Below are positions 7,998-17,166 of a stretch of 64,000 nucleotides of DNA, one piece after another (position 1 is the first letter of the stretch; every line of letters starts with the position of its first letter). The DNA lies in contig JAMLIK010000001.1 in NCBI GenBank assembly GCA_023954195.1, forward strand, positions 1,647,724-1,711,723. The letters run 5' to 3'. The notes below the pieces were generated by a model. That model searched no databases and was not told where the DNA came from. It was given only the letters and a program-made list of their open reading frames with translations. The position numbers and the translations under genes were made by a program. Source of the stretch: Xanthobacteraceae bacterium. Lineage in GTDB: Bacteria > Pseudomonadota > Alphaproteobacteria > Rhizobiales > Xanthobacteraceae.

Positions 7998-8741
7998 ATG
8001 ACCACGCAACGACCCGTCGCGACGCTTCATCGCCTTCGCGCCGCCGTGCTGCTCGCAGGCGTCGCGCTGGCGCTCGGCGCGTGCAACCATACCCGCCCGG
8101 CGCCGGACATCACCGGCAGCATTCCCGACGATTACCGGCAGCGGCACCCGATCGCCATCCAGGAAGCCGACCAGAGCATCGCGATCTTCGTCGGCAACGG
8201 CCGCGGCGGCCTCAACGCCGGGCAGCGCGCGGAGATCGTCGCGCTCGGCCGCACCTGGATGCAGGAAGGCACCGGGGCCATCGTCATCGACATGCCGACG
8301 CAGACGCCAAACGCGCGCGCCGCCGGCGATTCGCTGCGCGAGATCAAGTCGCTGCTGTCGGCGACCGGGATCCCGCCGCGCGGCATCGTGGTGCGCAGCT
8401 ATCATCCGACCGACGCGCAGGTGTTCGCGGCGATCCGCGTCAGCTATCCGCGGATCACCGCCTCCGCCGGCCCGTGCGGGTTGTGGCCGGAAGATCTCGG
8501 TCCCTCGGTGAAAAACAAATCCTATCTTGAAAACACCGACTACTGGAATTTCGGCTGCGCCAGCCAGCGCAACCTGGCGGCGATGGTCGACAATCCGTCC
8601 GACCTGGTGCAGCCGCGGCCGGAAACCCCGGCCTACAATCCACGGCGGACGCAGGTGCTCGACAAATATCGCCAGGGCGCGTCCACCGCGACCATCTATC
8701 CCGACGCCAACAAGGGCAAAATCAGCGGTGTGGGCCAATGA
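7998..8741 (+). CDS. cpaD: Tad pilus lipoprotein CpaD
   Basis: Outer-membrane lipoprotein thought to act as pilotin or partner of the CpaC secretin. The 247 residues have a lipoprotein signal peptide with lipobox LALGAC (Cys29). The family segments GGLNAGQRAEIVALG, PPRGIVVRSYHPTDAQVFAAIRV and CGLWPEDLGPS follow, with NFGCASQRNLAAMVDNPSDL near the C-terminus, the best conserved CpaD block. AAGGA precedes the ATG, and its stop overlaps the cpaE start by 4 bases, implying coupled translation. Confidence 0.94.
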   Translation: MTTQRPVATLHRLRAAVLLAGVALALGACNHTRPAPDITGSIPDDYRQRHPIAIQEADQSIAIFVGNGRGGLNAGQRAEIVALGRTWMQEGTGAIVIDMPTQTPNARAAGDSLREIKSLLSATGIPPRGIVVRSYHPTDAQVFAAIRVSYPRITASAGPCGLWPEDLGPSVKNKSYLENTDYWNFGCASQRNLAAMVDNPSDLVQPRPETPAYNPRRTQVLDKYRQGASTATIYPDANKGKISGVGQ

Positions 8742-10009
8742 TAAGCTACGAACGCCAGACAAAGGACGAGCCGCCGGCGACGCCCGCGTCGTCTGATAGC
8801 GACATCCACATCGCGCCGGCGCCCCGCGTCTCGGTGCAGGCCTTCTGCGAGACGGTGGAAACCGCCGCGGTGGTGCAATCGGCCGGCGAGGACCGCAGGC
8901 TCGACAAGGCCCATATCAAGATCCAGATGGGCGGCATCACCGCGGCGATCGAAGCCTATCGCACCGCGCCGACGCCGAACGTCATCGTGCTGGAAACCGA
9001 GGGGCGCAGCGACATCCTCACCGGTCTCGACCAGCTCGCCTCCGTGTGCGACGCCGGCACCCGCGTCATCGTCATCGGCCGCGTCAACGACGTCACCCTG
9101 TATCGTGAGTTGGTGCGCCGCGGCGTCAGCGACTACGTGATGGGGCCGATCGCCCCGCTCGACGTGGTGCGCGCGATCTGCAACCTGTTCTCCGCGCCGG
9201 AAGCCAAGGCGGTCGGCCGCGTTGTCGCCGTGGTCGGCGCCAAGGGCGGCGTCGGCGCCTCGACCATCGCCCACAACGTCGCCTGGGCGATCGCCCGCGA
9301 TCTGGCGCTGGACACCGTGGTCGCCGACCTCGATCTGGCGTTCGGCACCGCCGGGCTCGACTACAACCAGGATCCCGCGCAAGGCATCGCCGAGGCGGTA
9401 TTCTCGCCGGATCGCGTCGATACCGCGTTCATCGACCGCCTGCTGTCGAAATGCACCGACCATCTCAGCCTGCTGGCGGCGCCGGCGACGCTGGAGCGGG
9501 TCTACGATTTCGGCGCGGAAGCCTTCGACGCCATCTTCGACACGCTGCGCACCACGATGCCGTGCATCGTGCTCGACGTGCCGCATCAATGGTCCGGATG
9601 GGCGCGCCGCGCGCTGATCGGCGCCGACGACATTCTGATCGTGGCGGCGCCCGACCTCGCCAACCTGCGCAACACCAAGAACCTCTATGACCTCTTGAAA
9701 GCCGCGCGGCCGAACGATCGCGCGCCGATCTATTGCCTCAACCAGGTCGGCGTGCCGAAACGGCCGGAAATCTCGGCCTCCGAGTTCGCCAAGGCGATCG
9801 AAAGCCAGCCGGCTGCGATCATTCCGTTCGAGCCGCAACTGTTCGGCTCCGCCGCCAACAACGGCCAGATGATCGCGGAAATTTCGGCCAATCACCGCAC
9901 CACCGAGATGTTCCTGCAAATCGCCCAGCGCCTGACCGGGCGCGGCGAAACCAAGAAGCCGCGCGGTTCGTTCCTGACGCCATTCCTTGAGAAACTGCGG
10001 GCCAGATAA
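8738..10009 (+). CDS. cpaE: Pilus localisation ATPase-like protein CpaE/TadZ
   Basis: ParA/MinD-superfamily protein that positions the Tad machine at the pole. It has 423 residues: the first ~140 resemble a receiver-like domain (VIVLETEGRSDILTGLDQLA, VIVIGRVNDVTLYRELVRRG), followed by an ATPase domain with a deviant Walker A, GAKGGVGASTIAHNVAWA (about residues 166-183). In it the usual KT/KS pair is AS, as described for TadZ proteins, which suggests weak or absent hydrolysis. Walker B-like VVADLDLAFG follows. The start overlaps cpaD by 4 bases (ATGA). A repeat cluster of about 150 bp separates it from cpaF. Confidence 0.95.
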   Translation: MISYERQTKDEPPATPASSDSDIHIAPAPRVSVQAFCETVETAAVVQSAGEDRRLDKAHIKIQMGGITAAIEAYRTAPTPNVIVLETEGRSDILTGLDQLASVCDAGTRVIVIGRVNDVTLYRELVRRGVSDYVMGPIAPLDVVRAICNLFSAPEAKAVGRVVAVVGAKGGVGASTIAHNVAWAIARDLALDTVVADLDLAFGTAGLDYNQDPAQGIAEAVFSPDRVDTAFIDRLLSKCTDHLSLLAAPATLERVYDFGAEAFDAIFDTLRTTMPCIVLDVPHQWSGWARRALIGADDILIVAAPDLANLRNTKNLYDLLKAARPNDRAPIYCLNQVGVPKRPEISASEFAKAIESQPAAIIPFEPQLFGSAANNGQMIAEISANHRTTEMFLQIAQRLTGRGETKKPRGSFLTPFLEKLRAR

Positions 10010-10010
10010 A

Positions 10011-10112
10011 GCATGATGCCGAAAAGTGGAAACCGGTTTTCGGACGAGATCATGCCCAGGTCGGGCATGCTCCCGAAACGTGGAAATCGGTCTTCGGAAA
10101 AGATCATGCTCA
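10011..10112. repeat. Dispersed repeat, family D, copy 1 (tandem pair)
   Basis: Two similar units, GAAAAGTGGAAACCGGTTTT.. at 10021 and GAAACGTGGAAATCGGTCTT.. at 10075, each followed by a GATCATGC block. A reverse-oriented relative is at 53010-53056. It begins one base after the cpaE stop and lies inside the pilus operon. Confidence 0.75.
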
Positions 10113-10130
10113 AGCAAAGATACCCGACGA

Positions 10131-10157
10131 GTCTGATTCAACGCGGTTGGATCAGAC
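10131..10157. repeat. Hairpin repeat before cpaF
   Basis: GTCTGATTCAAC-GCG-GTTGGATCAGAC, 12-base arms with one mismatch. It shares CTGATTCAACGC with the hairpin at 41106-41134, so it is a repeated element rather than a local terminator; no T-run follows. Confidence 0.7.
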
Positions 10158-10185
10158 TCCAACGGTAACCGAGTGGAGTAAAACT

Positions 10186-11664
10186 GTGTTCGGCAAGCGT
10201 AGCGGATCGGAAAACGATAACAAAGCCGCAAGGGCCCCCGAGGTCGTGCGCGAGACGGCGGCGGCCCCGTTGTCGTCGCCGGCCGGCGCCGCGCCGGCGC
10301 AGGTCGCCTCGCCGCCGCTTTCGCCCGCGCGCATGCCGACCCCCGCCGCGCCGCCGCCATCGCAGGAGATGCGGCGCTCCGATAATTACTATCAGGTCAA
10401 GGCGACGATCTTCGGCGCGCTGATCGAGGCGATCGACCTGGCGCAGCTCGCCAAGCTCGACAGCGAATCGGCGCGCGAGGAAATCCGCGATATCGTCAAC
10501 GAAATCATCGCGATCAAGAATATCGTGATGTCGATCGCCGAGCAGGAGGAACTGCTCGACGACATCTGCAACGACGTGCTGGGCTACGGCCCGCTGGAGC
10601 CGCTGTTGTCGCGCGACGACATCGCCGACATCATGGTTAACGGCGCCGGCACGGTGTTCATCGAAGTCGGCGGCAAGATCGAGAAGACCGGCATCCGCTT
10701 CCGCGACAATCAGCAGCTTCTCAATATCTGCCAGCGCATCGTCAGCCAGGTCGGCCGGCGCGTCGATGAATCCTCGCCGATCTGCGACGCCCGCCTCGCC
10801 GACGGCTCCCGCGTCAACGCCATCGTGCCGCCGCTGGCGATCGACGGCCCCGCCCTCACCATCCGCAAATTCCGCAAGGACAAGCTGACGCTCGATCAGC
10901 TGGTCAAGTACGGCTCGATCACCCCGCAGGGCGCCGAGATCCTGCGGATCATCGGCCGCGTCCGCTGCAACGTGCTGATTTCCGGCGGCACCGGCTCCGG
11001 CAAGACCACGCTGCTCAATTGTCTCACGCAGTACATCGATCACGACGAGCGCATCATCACCTGCGAGGACGCCGCCGAGCTGCAACTGCAACAGCCCCAC
11101 GTCGTCCGGCTGGAAACCCGCCCGCCCAACATCGAGGGCGAAGGCCAGATCACCATGCGCGACCTGGTCAAGAACTGCCTGCGCATGCGGCCGGAGCGCA
11201 TCATCGTCGGCGAAGTCCGCGGCCCCGAGGCGTTCGACCTGTTGCAGGCGATGAACACCGGCCATGACGGCTCGATGGGAACGCTGCACGCCAACAATCC
11301 GCGCGAGGCGCTGTCGCGCGCCGAATCCATGATTACCATGGGCGGCTATTCGCTGCCGTCCCGCACCATCCGCGAGATGATCTGCGGTTCGATCGACGTG
11401 ATCGTGCAGGCCGCGCGCCTGCGCGACGGCTCGCGTCGGATCACCCACATCACCGAGGTGGTCGGGATGGAAGGCGACACCATCATCACCCAGGACATTT
11501 TCATCTACGACATGATCGGCGAGGACGCCAACGGCAAGATCATCGGCCGCCACCGCTCGACCGGCATCGGACGGCCGGCGTTCTGGGAGCGGGCGCGCTA
11601 CTACAACGAGGAACAGCGGCTCGCGGCGGCGCTGGATGCTTCCGAGGCGGACATCAACGTCTGA
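10186..11664 (+). CDS. cpaF: Tad pilus secretion ATPase CpaF/TadA
   Basis: Hexameric cytoplasmic ATPase that powers pilus assembly, a member of the VirB11/PulE superfamily. It has 492 residues: a variable Pro/Ala-rich N-terminus, an N-domain with [20 protein letters not shown], Walker [16 protein letters not shown], the Asp box region ([19 protein letters not shown]), Walker B ([19 protein letters not shown]) and the His box ([18 protein letters not shown]). GTG 10186 is preferred (product MFGKRSGS..) because GTGGAG lies just upstream; the in-frame TTG at 10147 falls in a repeat. tadB follows after 8 bp. Confidence 0.96.
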   Translation: MFGKRSGSENDNKAARAPEVVRETAAAPLSSPAGAAPAQVASPPLSPARMPTPAAPPPSQEMRRSDNYYQVKATIFGALIEAIDLAQLAKLDSESAREEIRDIVNEIIAIKNIVMSIAEQEELLDDICNDVLGYGPLEPLLSRDDIADIMVNGAGTVFIEVGGKIEKTGIRFRDNQQLLNICQRIVSQVGRRVDESSPICDARLADGSRVNAIVPPLAIDGPALTIRKFRKDKLTLDQLVKYGSITPQGAEILRIIGRVRCNVLISGGTGSGKTTLLNCLTQYIDHDERIITCEDAAELQLQQPHVVRLETRPPNIEGEGQITMRDLVKNCLRMRPERIIVGEVRGPEAFDLLQAMNTGHDGSMGTLHANNPREALSRAESMITMGGYSLPSRTIREMICGSIDVIVQAARLRDGSRRITHITEVVGMEGDTIITQDIFIYDMIGEDANGKIIGRHRSTGIGRPAFWERARYYNEEQRLAAALDASEADINV

Positions 11665-11672
11665 GGTGATCC

Positions 11673-12653
11673 ATGAGACTCGAAACCCTGGCGCTGGCGT
11701 TTCTCGCGGCGACCGCCATCGGCGGGGTCGCGTGGGTTTTCATCTATCCGTTGTTGTCCGGCGAACGGCAAGCCGAGAAGCGCCGCGCGGCGCTGACGCG
11801 ACCCGAGCCCATCCGCCCCGGCGCCAACCTCGATCGCAGCCAGCGCTCGCGCCGCCAGCAGGTCGAAAGCTCGCTCAAGGAACTCGAACATCGCAACAAG
11901 AAAGAGAAGAAGATCCCGCTCGACAGCCGGATCGCGCGGGCCGGCCTGTCGCTATCGAAGGAGAAATTCCTGGCGCTGTCGATCGCGTTCGGGGTGATCG
12001 TCGTCGCGCTCACCTTCATGTCCGGCGGCGGATGGATGGCGGCGGCCGGCCTCGGCTTCGCCGCGGGCTTCGGCGCGCCGCGCTGGCTGCTCGGCTTCCT
12101 GCGCAAACGGCGCGAGAAGAAGTTCCTCGCCGCCCTTCCCGACGCGGTTGACGTCATCGTGCGCGGCATCAAGGCCGGACTGCCGTTGTTCGAGTCCATC
12201 AAGGTGGTCGCCGCCGACGCCCCGCAGCCGCTGAGGGGCGAGTTTCTCGCCATCATCGAGACCCAGGCCGTCGGCATGCCGCTCGGCGAAGCCTGCTCGC
12301 GGCTCTACGAGCGGATGCCGCTGCCGGAAGCCAACTTCTTCGGCATCGTCGTCGCGATCCAGCAGAAATCCGGCGGCAATCTGTCGGAGGCGCTCGGCAA
12401 CCTCTCCAAGGTGCTGCGCGATCGCAAGAAGATGAACGAGAAAATTCAGGCGATGTCGATGGAGGCCAAGGCTTCGGCCGCGATCATCGGCGCGCTGCCG
12501 CCGGCGGTGATGCTGCTGGTCTACATCACCACGCCGCAATATATCGCGCTGCTGTGGAGCGAGCCGGTCGGGCGCATCATGCTGGCTGGCAGCGCGCTGT
12601 GGATGGCCACCGGCGTCATGGTGATGAAGAAGATGATTAATTTCGACTTCTAG
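11673..12653 (+). CDS. tadB: Tad pilus inner-membrane platform protein TadB
   Basis: Polytopic GspF-superfamily protein forming the platform with TadC above the CpaF ATPase. It has 326 residues, with an N-terminal helix, two central helices (FLALSIAFGVIVVALTFMS and the next), the T2SSF domain (LPDAVDVIVRGIKAGLPLFE, EANFFGIVVAIQQKSGGNLSE, LGNLSKVLRDRKKMNEKIQA) and a C-terminal helix pair. AGGTGA precedes ATG 11673. Normally tadC follows directly, but here 185 bp containing a repeat intervene. Confidence 0.95.
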   Translation: MRLETLALAFLAATAIGGVAWVFIYPLLSGERQAEKRRAALTRPEPIRPGANLDRSQRSRRQQVESSLKELEHRNKKEKKIPLDSRIARAGLSLSKEKFLALSIAFGVIVVALTFMSGGGWMAAAGLGFAAGFGAPRWLLGFLRKRREKKFLAALPDAVDVIVRGIKAGLPLFESIKVVAADAPQPLRGEFLAIIETQAVGMPLGEACSRLYERMPLPEANFFGIVVAIQQKSGGNLSEALGNLSKVLRDRKKMNEKIQAMSMEAKASAAIIGALPPAVMLLVYITTPQYIALLWSEPVGRIMLAGSALWMATGVMVMKKMINFDF

Positions 12654-12676
12654 AGGGCCATGAATTTGGATCGAGC

Positions 12677-12752
12677 CGTCATTGCGAGCACCGCGAAGCA
12701 ATCCAGCCGTTTCATGGTCCCTGGATTGCTTCGGAGCTTACGCTTCTCGCAA
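12677..12752. repeat. Dispersed palindromic repeat, family A, copy 2
   Basis: CGTCATTGCGAGCACCGCGAAGCAATCCAG on the left and CTGGATTGCTTCGG..CTTCTCGCAA on the right form a large imperfect inverted repeat. It sits between tadB and tadC. Confidence 0.8.
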
Positions 12753-12838
12753 CCACAAGCGGAGTGAGTGATCGGGCTGGAATTCACCCCGCTCTCGTCA
12801 TTCAGTTCCGGCAGTTTCAAGATATCGCAGGTGCGGTC

Positions 12839-13813
12839 ATGATCGAATTTCTCATCAGCAAGATGCACGACGCGACGTTCATGACCATGCTGCTCGCCGC
12901 CATCGCCGCCAGCGCCACCGCCTACACGCTGGTGATGCCGCTGTTCGCCGGGCAGAATCTGGCCAAGCGCATGAAGGCCGTCGCCAACGAGCGCGAACGC
13001 ATCCGCCAGCGCGAGCGCAGCCATCTGGCGCGCAAAGAGAAGGTGTCGCTGCGCCAGTCTCCCAAGCAAATGGTCTCCCGCGTCGTCGATAATCTCAACC
13101 TGCGCAAATGGCTGGCGCAGGAATCCGCGCGCGACAAGCTGGTGATGGCCGGCTATCGCGGGCAGGCGCCCTACATCACCTTCCTGTTCTTCCGGATGGT
13201 GACGCCGGTGGTGCTGATGGTGGTGGGAGCGATCTATGTATTCCTGATCGCGAAGACCAATCATCCGCTTCCGATCAAGCTCGGCATCTGCCTGGGCATG
13301 GCCTTTCTCGGCCTGCAAGCGCCGATGCTGTTTCTCAGGAACGCGATCACCAAGCGGCAACTGTCGATCAAGCGCGCGTTTCCGGACGCGCTCGACCTGC
13401 TGCTGATCTGCGTCGAATCCGGCATCTCGATCGAGATGGCGTTCCGCAAGGTCTCGACCGAGATCGGAACGCAATCGATCCCGCTGGCCGAGGAATTCAC
13501 GCTGACCACGGCGGAACTGTCCTATCTCCAGGATCGCAAGGTCGCCTACGAGAATCTCGCCAAGCGCACCGGCCTCGAAGGCGTCAAGTCGGTCTGTCTG
13601 GCGCTGCAACAGTCGGAGCGCTACGGCACGCCGCTCGGCCAGGCGCTGCGGGTGATGGCGCAGGAAAACCGCGATATGCGGATGAGCGCCGCCGAAAAGA
13701 AGGCCGCGGCGCTGCCGCCGAAGCTGACGGTGCCGATGATCCTGTTCTTCCTGCCGGTGCTGTTCATCGTCATTCTCGGCCCGACCTACATCAAGCTGAC
13801 GACGATGCATTGA
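12839..13813 (+). CDS. tadC: Tad pilus inner-membrane platform protein TadC
   Basis: Partner of TadB in the inner membrane. It has 324 residues: an N-terminal helix (FMTMLLAAIAASATAYTLVM), a pair of central helices, the T2SSF domain (FPDALDLLLICVESGISIEM, LAEEFTLTTAELSYLQDRKV, SERYGTPLGQALRVMAQENR) and a C-terminal helix (ILFFLPVLFIVILGPTYI). ATG 12839 is chosen because residues before it come from the repeat-containing gap and do not look like protein. It ends the plus-strand cpa/tad series. Confidence 0.95.
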   Translation: MIEFLISKMHDATFMTMLLAAIAASATAYTLVMPLFAGQNLAKRMKAVANERERIRQRERSHLARKEKVSLRQSPKQMVSRVVDNLNLRKWLAQESARDKLVMAGYRGQAPYITFLFFRMVTPVVLMVVGAIYVFLIAKTNHPLPIKLGICLGMAFLGLQAPMLFLRNAITKRQLSIKRAFPDALDLLLICVESGISIEMAFRKVSTEIGTQSIPLAEEFTLTTAELSYLQDRKVAYENLAKRTGLEGVKSVCLALQQSERYGTPLGQALRVMAQENRDMRMSAAEKKAAALPPKLTVPMILFFLPVLFIVILGPTYIKLTTMH

Positions 13814-13844
13814 GCGGCGCGGGCTGGTGTCCCGGCCCGCCGAC

Positions 13845-13900
13845 CGCCATTGCGAGCGCTCGGATCAAGGCTGCGCGTTGTCCGAGCGCTCGCAATGACG
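13845..13900. repeat. Dispersed palindromic repeat, family A, copy 3 (short form)
   Basis: CCATTGCGAGCGCTCGGATCAA..TTGTCCGAGCGCTCGCAATGACG is a nearly perfect inverted repeat with 20-plus base arms between the convergent ends of tadC and the tadD-like gene. As a long hairpin it may also end both transcripts. Confidence 0.8.
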
Positions 13901-13950
13901 ACCGGGGACTCGATCCTGTCCCGATGGATGTCAAACGCCGCCGCGGCGCC

Positions 13951-14754
13951 TCACGACTGCCGCCGCGATTCCGTCGCCGCCTCGCCGACGCGCGGCGGCT
14001 GGCCGCGGTCCAGCATCTGCTTGAGGTAGGCGGCGTTGGCGGCCGCCTCGTCCGGCGGCAGATCGGCCTTGACGATGCTCTCGGCCTCGGCGAAGCGACC
14101 TTGCAAGCCGACCACCAGCGCCAGGTTCTGCCGCACCTGCGAACCGGCGCCGGGCCGGGTATAGGCGCGCCGCAGCACCTGCTCGGCCTGCGTCAGTTCC
14201 TTGGTGAGGACATAGGACATGCCGAGATTGGACAGCACCGAGGGCTCCTCCGGCACGATCTTCAGCGCGCTCGCGTAATAGCGGCGCGCCTCGTCGTGGC
14301 GGCCGAGCTGATCGAGGGCCGCGCCCTGCACCGACAGGATGCGCCAGTCCGGATCGGCCGGCGAGTGGGCGCGGCCGAGGATGTCGAAGGCTTTCTGGTA
14401 GTCGCCGTTATCGACCAGCGCCTTGCCGTAGAGCCCGAGCAGCCTGCGGTCGGCCGGATGAACCAGCGCCGCCTGCTCCAGCACCGCCACCGCCTGCGCG
14501 CGCTGGCCGGTCTTGCGCAATGCCTGGCCGTAACGCATCGCGGCCTCGGCGCTCTTGGGATTGGCGCGATAGCGCTCGCCGGCGATCTCGGCGGCGCGGG
14601 CCGGGTCGGCTGCGGCGCGCGTCTCGGCGCCGCCGCCCAGCGCGCCGGTGATATCGGAAAGACCCGCGGTCTGGCAGCCGGCGAGCGTGAGCGACAGCAA
14701 GGCCGCGGCCGTCACCGGCCCGATCCAGCGGAACATCGAAGGCGGTTGACGCAT
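13951..14754 (-). CDS. tadD: TPR lipoprotein, TadD-like
   Basis: Predicted lipoprotein with tetratricopeptide repeats, matching TadD, the outer-membrane-associated TPR protein needed for Tad pilus assembly. The 267 residues include a signal peptide with lipobox LTLAGC, then TPR-like helices (AGERYRANPKSAEAAMRYGQ, AVLEQAALVHPADRRLLGLY, ALDQLGRHDEARRYYASALK, PSVLSNLGMSYVLTKELTQA). ATG 14754 was chosen over a TTG at 14772. It is transcribed toward tadC, so it is not in the main operon. Three GTTAA half-sites (14793, 14814, 14831) lie upstream. Confidence 0.85.
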   Translation of the reverse strand: MRQPPSMFRWIGPVTAAALLSLTLAGCQTAGLSDITGALGGGAETRAAADPARAAEIAGERYRANPKSAEAAMRYGQALRKTGQRAQAVAVLEQAALVHPADRRLLGLYGKALVDNGDYQKAFDILGRAHSPADPDWRILSVQGAALDQLGRHDEARRYYASALKIVPEEPSVLSNLGMSYVLTKELTQAEQVLRRAYTRPGAGSQVRQNLALVVGLQGRFAEAESIVKADLPPDEAAANAAYLKQMLDRGQPPRVGEAATESRRQS

Positions 14755-14860
14755 GGCCGATAAACCCGTCAATGCAGGGGACAGATGTCCCGGTTAACGT
14801 CCCTCAATAGTCCGTTAACCCTAATGAGCGGTTAATTCGGCCGCCGCCTGCGAGACCACC

Positions 14861-16243
14861 ATGCACGCCGCCTTCGCGCCAGCCCCCGCCACGCCCGCGA
14901 TCCCGATCCATTTCGTCACCGCCGCGAGCTGGGACACCATCGCGGCCACGCTGCCCGAGCCCTCGCGCCGCTTCGCGCAGGCGCAGAACTTCACCGGCAA
15001 GGCGGGCAAGTGCCTGGTGCTGCCGGCGGCGGGCGGCGACATCGACGCCGTGCTGTTCGGACTGGACGAGGCGACCAGCGCCCGGCACGACCCGTTCCAG
15101 CCGGGACTGTTGCCCGGCCTGCTGCCGCCCGGCGTCTACCGCTTCGCCAACGCCGCCCACGACGTCCGTCTCGCGACGCTGGCCTTCGCGCTGGGCCACT
15201 ACCGGTTCGCGCGCTATCGCAAGAACGACGCGCCGCAGGCGCGGCTGGTGCCGCCGGAGGGCGTCGATATCGACGACATCTCGCGCATCGCCGAGGCTGC
15301 CCGGCTGGCGCGCGACCTCATCAACACGCCGGCCAACGACATGGGTCCGGCGGAGCTGGAGGCGGCCGCGCGCGACCTCGCCGCCGGCTACGACACCAGC
15401 TTCGACTGCGTCATCGGCGACGACTTGCTGCGCCAGAACTTCCCGCTGATCCACGCCGTGGGCATGGCATCGCCGCGCGCGCCGCGGCTGATCGATTTTT
15501 CGTGGGGCGATCCCGCGCATCCGAAAGTCACGCTGGTCGGCAAGGGGGTCTGCTTCGACACCGGCGGCGTCGACCTCAAATCCGCCTCCGGCATGCTGCT
15601 GATGAAGAAGGACATGGGCGGCGCCGCCAATGTGCTGGCGCTGGCTCAAATGGTGATGGACGCCGGGCTGAAGCTGCGCTTGCGCGTGCTGATCCCCGCC
15701 GTTGAGAATTCCGTCGCCGGCGATGCCTTCCGCCCGCTCGATGTATTCCCCTCGCGCAAGGGTCTTTCCGTCGAGATCGGCAACACCGACGCCGAGGGCC
15801 GGCTGGTGCTGGCCGACGCGCTGGCGCTGGCCGACGAGGACAAGCCGGACCTCCTGATCGACCTCGGCACGCTCACCGGCGCGGCGCGGGTGGCGCTCGG
15901 CCCCGACCTGCCGCCGTTCTACACCGGCGACGAGACGCTCGCCGCCGATCTGGCGCAATGCGCGCGCGAGGAACGCGACCCGTTGTGGCGGATGCCGCTG
16001 TGGCCGGCTTACGACGCCTGGCTCGACTCGAAAGTGGCCGACCTCAACAACGCGCCGTCGAACGGTTTTGCCGGCTCGGTCACCTGCGCGCTGTTCCTGC
16101 AACGCTTCGTCGCCGCCGCCACGAGCTGGCTCCACGTCGATATCTACGGCTGGACGCCGGTCGCCAAGCCGGCGCGCCCCGAAGGCGGCGAATGCCAGGC
16201 CGCGCGCGCCATCTTCCGCCTGTTGAGCCGGCGCTATGGATGA
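14861..16243 (+). CDS. Leucyl aminopeptidase family protein (M17)
   Basis: Cytosolic dizinc or dimanganese aminopeptidase that trims N-terminal residues from peptides. In 460 residues the M17 catalytic core is complete: VGKGVCFDTGGVDLKSASGM (Lys and Asp ligands), MKKDMGGAANVLAL, NTDAEGRLVLADALALA (signature) and LTGAARVALG. The N-terminal domain is short compared with PepA of E. coli and closer to PepB-like alphaproteobacterial enzymes. The stop overlaps the next start by 8 bases, coupling it to the NlpC/P60 gene, a pairing that suggests joint peptide and muropeptide turnover. Confidence 0.93.
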   Translation: MHAAFAPAPATPAIPIHFVTAASWDTIAATLPEPSRRFAQAQNFTGKAGKCLVLPAAGGDIDAVLFGLDEATSARHDPFQPGLLPGLLPPGVYRFANAAHDVRLATLAFALGHYRFARYRKNDAPQARLVPPEGVDIDDISRIAEAARLARDLINTPANDMGPAELEAAARDLAAGYDTSFDCVIGDDLLRQNFPLIHAVGMASPRAPRLIDFSWGDPAHPKVTLVGKGVCFDTGGVDLKSASGMLLMKKDMGGAANVLALAQMVMDAGLKLRLRVLIPAVENSVAGDAFRPLDVFPSRKGLSVEIGNTDAEGRLVLADALALADEDKPDLLIDLGTLTGAARVALGPDLPPFYTGDETLAADLAQCAREERDPLWRMPLWPAYDAWLDSKVADLNNAPSNGFAGSVTCALFLQRFVAAATSWLHVDIYGWTPVAKPARPEGGECQAARAIFRLLSRRYG

Positions 16244-17078
16244 TCCGCGCCTCACCCCGGCGCGGCCCGATCTCGCCGCGCGCTATCTCGAAGGCAAGGT
16301 GCGCGCCGCGCGCTTCGCCGACGGCGAAATTTTCGAAGTGATCGCGCCGCTGGCCCCGGTGCGCGACGCGCCGCGCGACAACGCGATGCTGCAAACCGAG
16401 GCGCTGCACGGCGAGCGCGTCACCATTTACGACCGCCCCGATGAAGGCTGGGCGTGGGGCCAGTTGGAGTCCGACGGCTATGTCGGCTGGCTGCCGGACG
16501 CGGCGCTGGCGCCGGCCGGCTCCGCGCCGACCCACAAGGTGACGGCGCTGCGCACCTTCGTGTTTCCCGGCCCCTCGATCAAGCTGCCGCCGCGCGCGGC
16601 GCTGGCGCTCGGCAGCCTGGTCGCGGTCGCGCGGACCGAAAGCGATTTCGCGATCACGCTCGACGGCGGCCATCTGCCGGCGCGCCACCTCGCGCCGCGC
16701 GACCATCGCGAGCCGGATTTCGTCACGGTGGCCGAGCGCTTCATCGGCACGCCGTATCTATGGGGCGGCAAGTCGAGCCTCGGCATCGACTGTTCGGGCC
16801 TGGTTCAGGTGTCGCTGACCGCGGGCGGCGTCGGCGCGCCGCGCGACAGCGACATGCAGGAGGCGAGCCTCGGGGCCGACGTGCCGCTGGCGCAGATCGG
16901 CCGGCTGAAGCGTGGCGACCTGGTGTTCTGGAAAGGCCACGTCGCCATCGCCCGCGACGCCGCGACGCTGATCCACGCCAACGCCTTTCACATGGCCACC
17001 GCCGTCGAGTCGACCGTCGCGGCGGTGGCGCGCATCGCGGCGGCGGGCAGCGCCGTGCGGCGGATCAAGCGGCTGTAG
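16236..17078 (+). CDS. NlpC/P60 peptidase with SH3-like domains
   Basis: Predicted gamma-D-glutamyl-diamino acid endopeptidase of muropeptides. It has 280 residues: an SH3-like region (VIAPLAPVRDAPRDNAMLQT.., DRPDEGWAWGQLESDGYVGW), a second SH3-like segment, then NlpC/P60 from about residue 160 with catalytic Cys in SLGIDCSGLVQVS and His in FWKGHVAIARD. No signal peptide is visible, so it may act on recycled murein peptides in the cytoplasm, fitting its overlap with the aminopeptidase gene. The product resembles the bacterial dipeptidyl-peptidase VI/YkfC group. Confidence 0.9.
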   Translation: MDDPRLTPARPDLAARYLEGKVRAARFADGEIFEVIAPLAPVRDAPRDNAMLQTEALHGERVTIYDRPDEGWAWGQLESDGYVGWLPDAALAPAGSAPTHKVTALRTFVFPGPSIKLPPRAALALGSLVAVARTESDFAITLDGGHLPARHLAPRDHREPDFVTVAERFIGTPYLWGGKSSLGIDCSGLVQVSLTAGGVGAPRDSDMQEASLGADVPLAQIGRLKRGDLVFWKGHVAIARDAATLIHANAFHMATAVESTVAAVARIAAAGSAVRRIKRL

Positions 17079-17110
17079 GGGTTTCGTGCGCGGCTTTGCT
17101 GCACGAACAG

Positions 17111-17138
17111 CGTCGTCCCCGCGCAGGCGGGGACGACG
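17111..17138. repeat. Dispersed palindrome, family B, solo end
   Basis: CGTCGTCCCCGC-GCAG-GCGGGGACGACG is a 12-bp perfect stem with a 4-base loop, between convergent genes. It is a single palindromic end of the larger family B elements (23028, 35723, 51133, 57541) and may serve as a bidirectional terminator. Confidence 0.8.
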
Positions 17139-17166
17139 CTGAGTTGATGTGAACGACGAAACCGCC

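Noticed and set aside
6294..8762. An 822-codon open frame on the minus strand across cpaC and cpaD
   Set aside because: It is antisense to two well-supported genes, has no domain pattern and is Arg/Asp/His-rich, as expected for a frame shadow in GC-rich DNA.
8696..10360. A 554-codon open frame on the minus strand
   Set aside because: Antisense to cpaE with no homologous pattern; crosses the family D repeat.
13108..14763. A 551-codon open frame on the plus strand
   Set aside because: It runs out of frame through tadC and antisense to the tadD-like gene, crossing a repeat; not coding.
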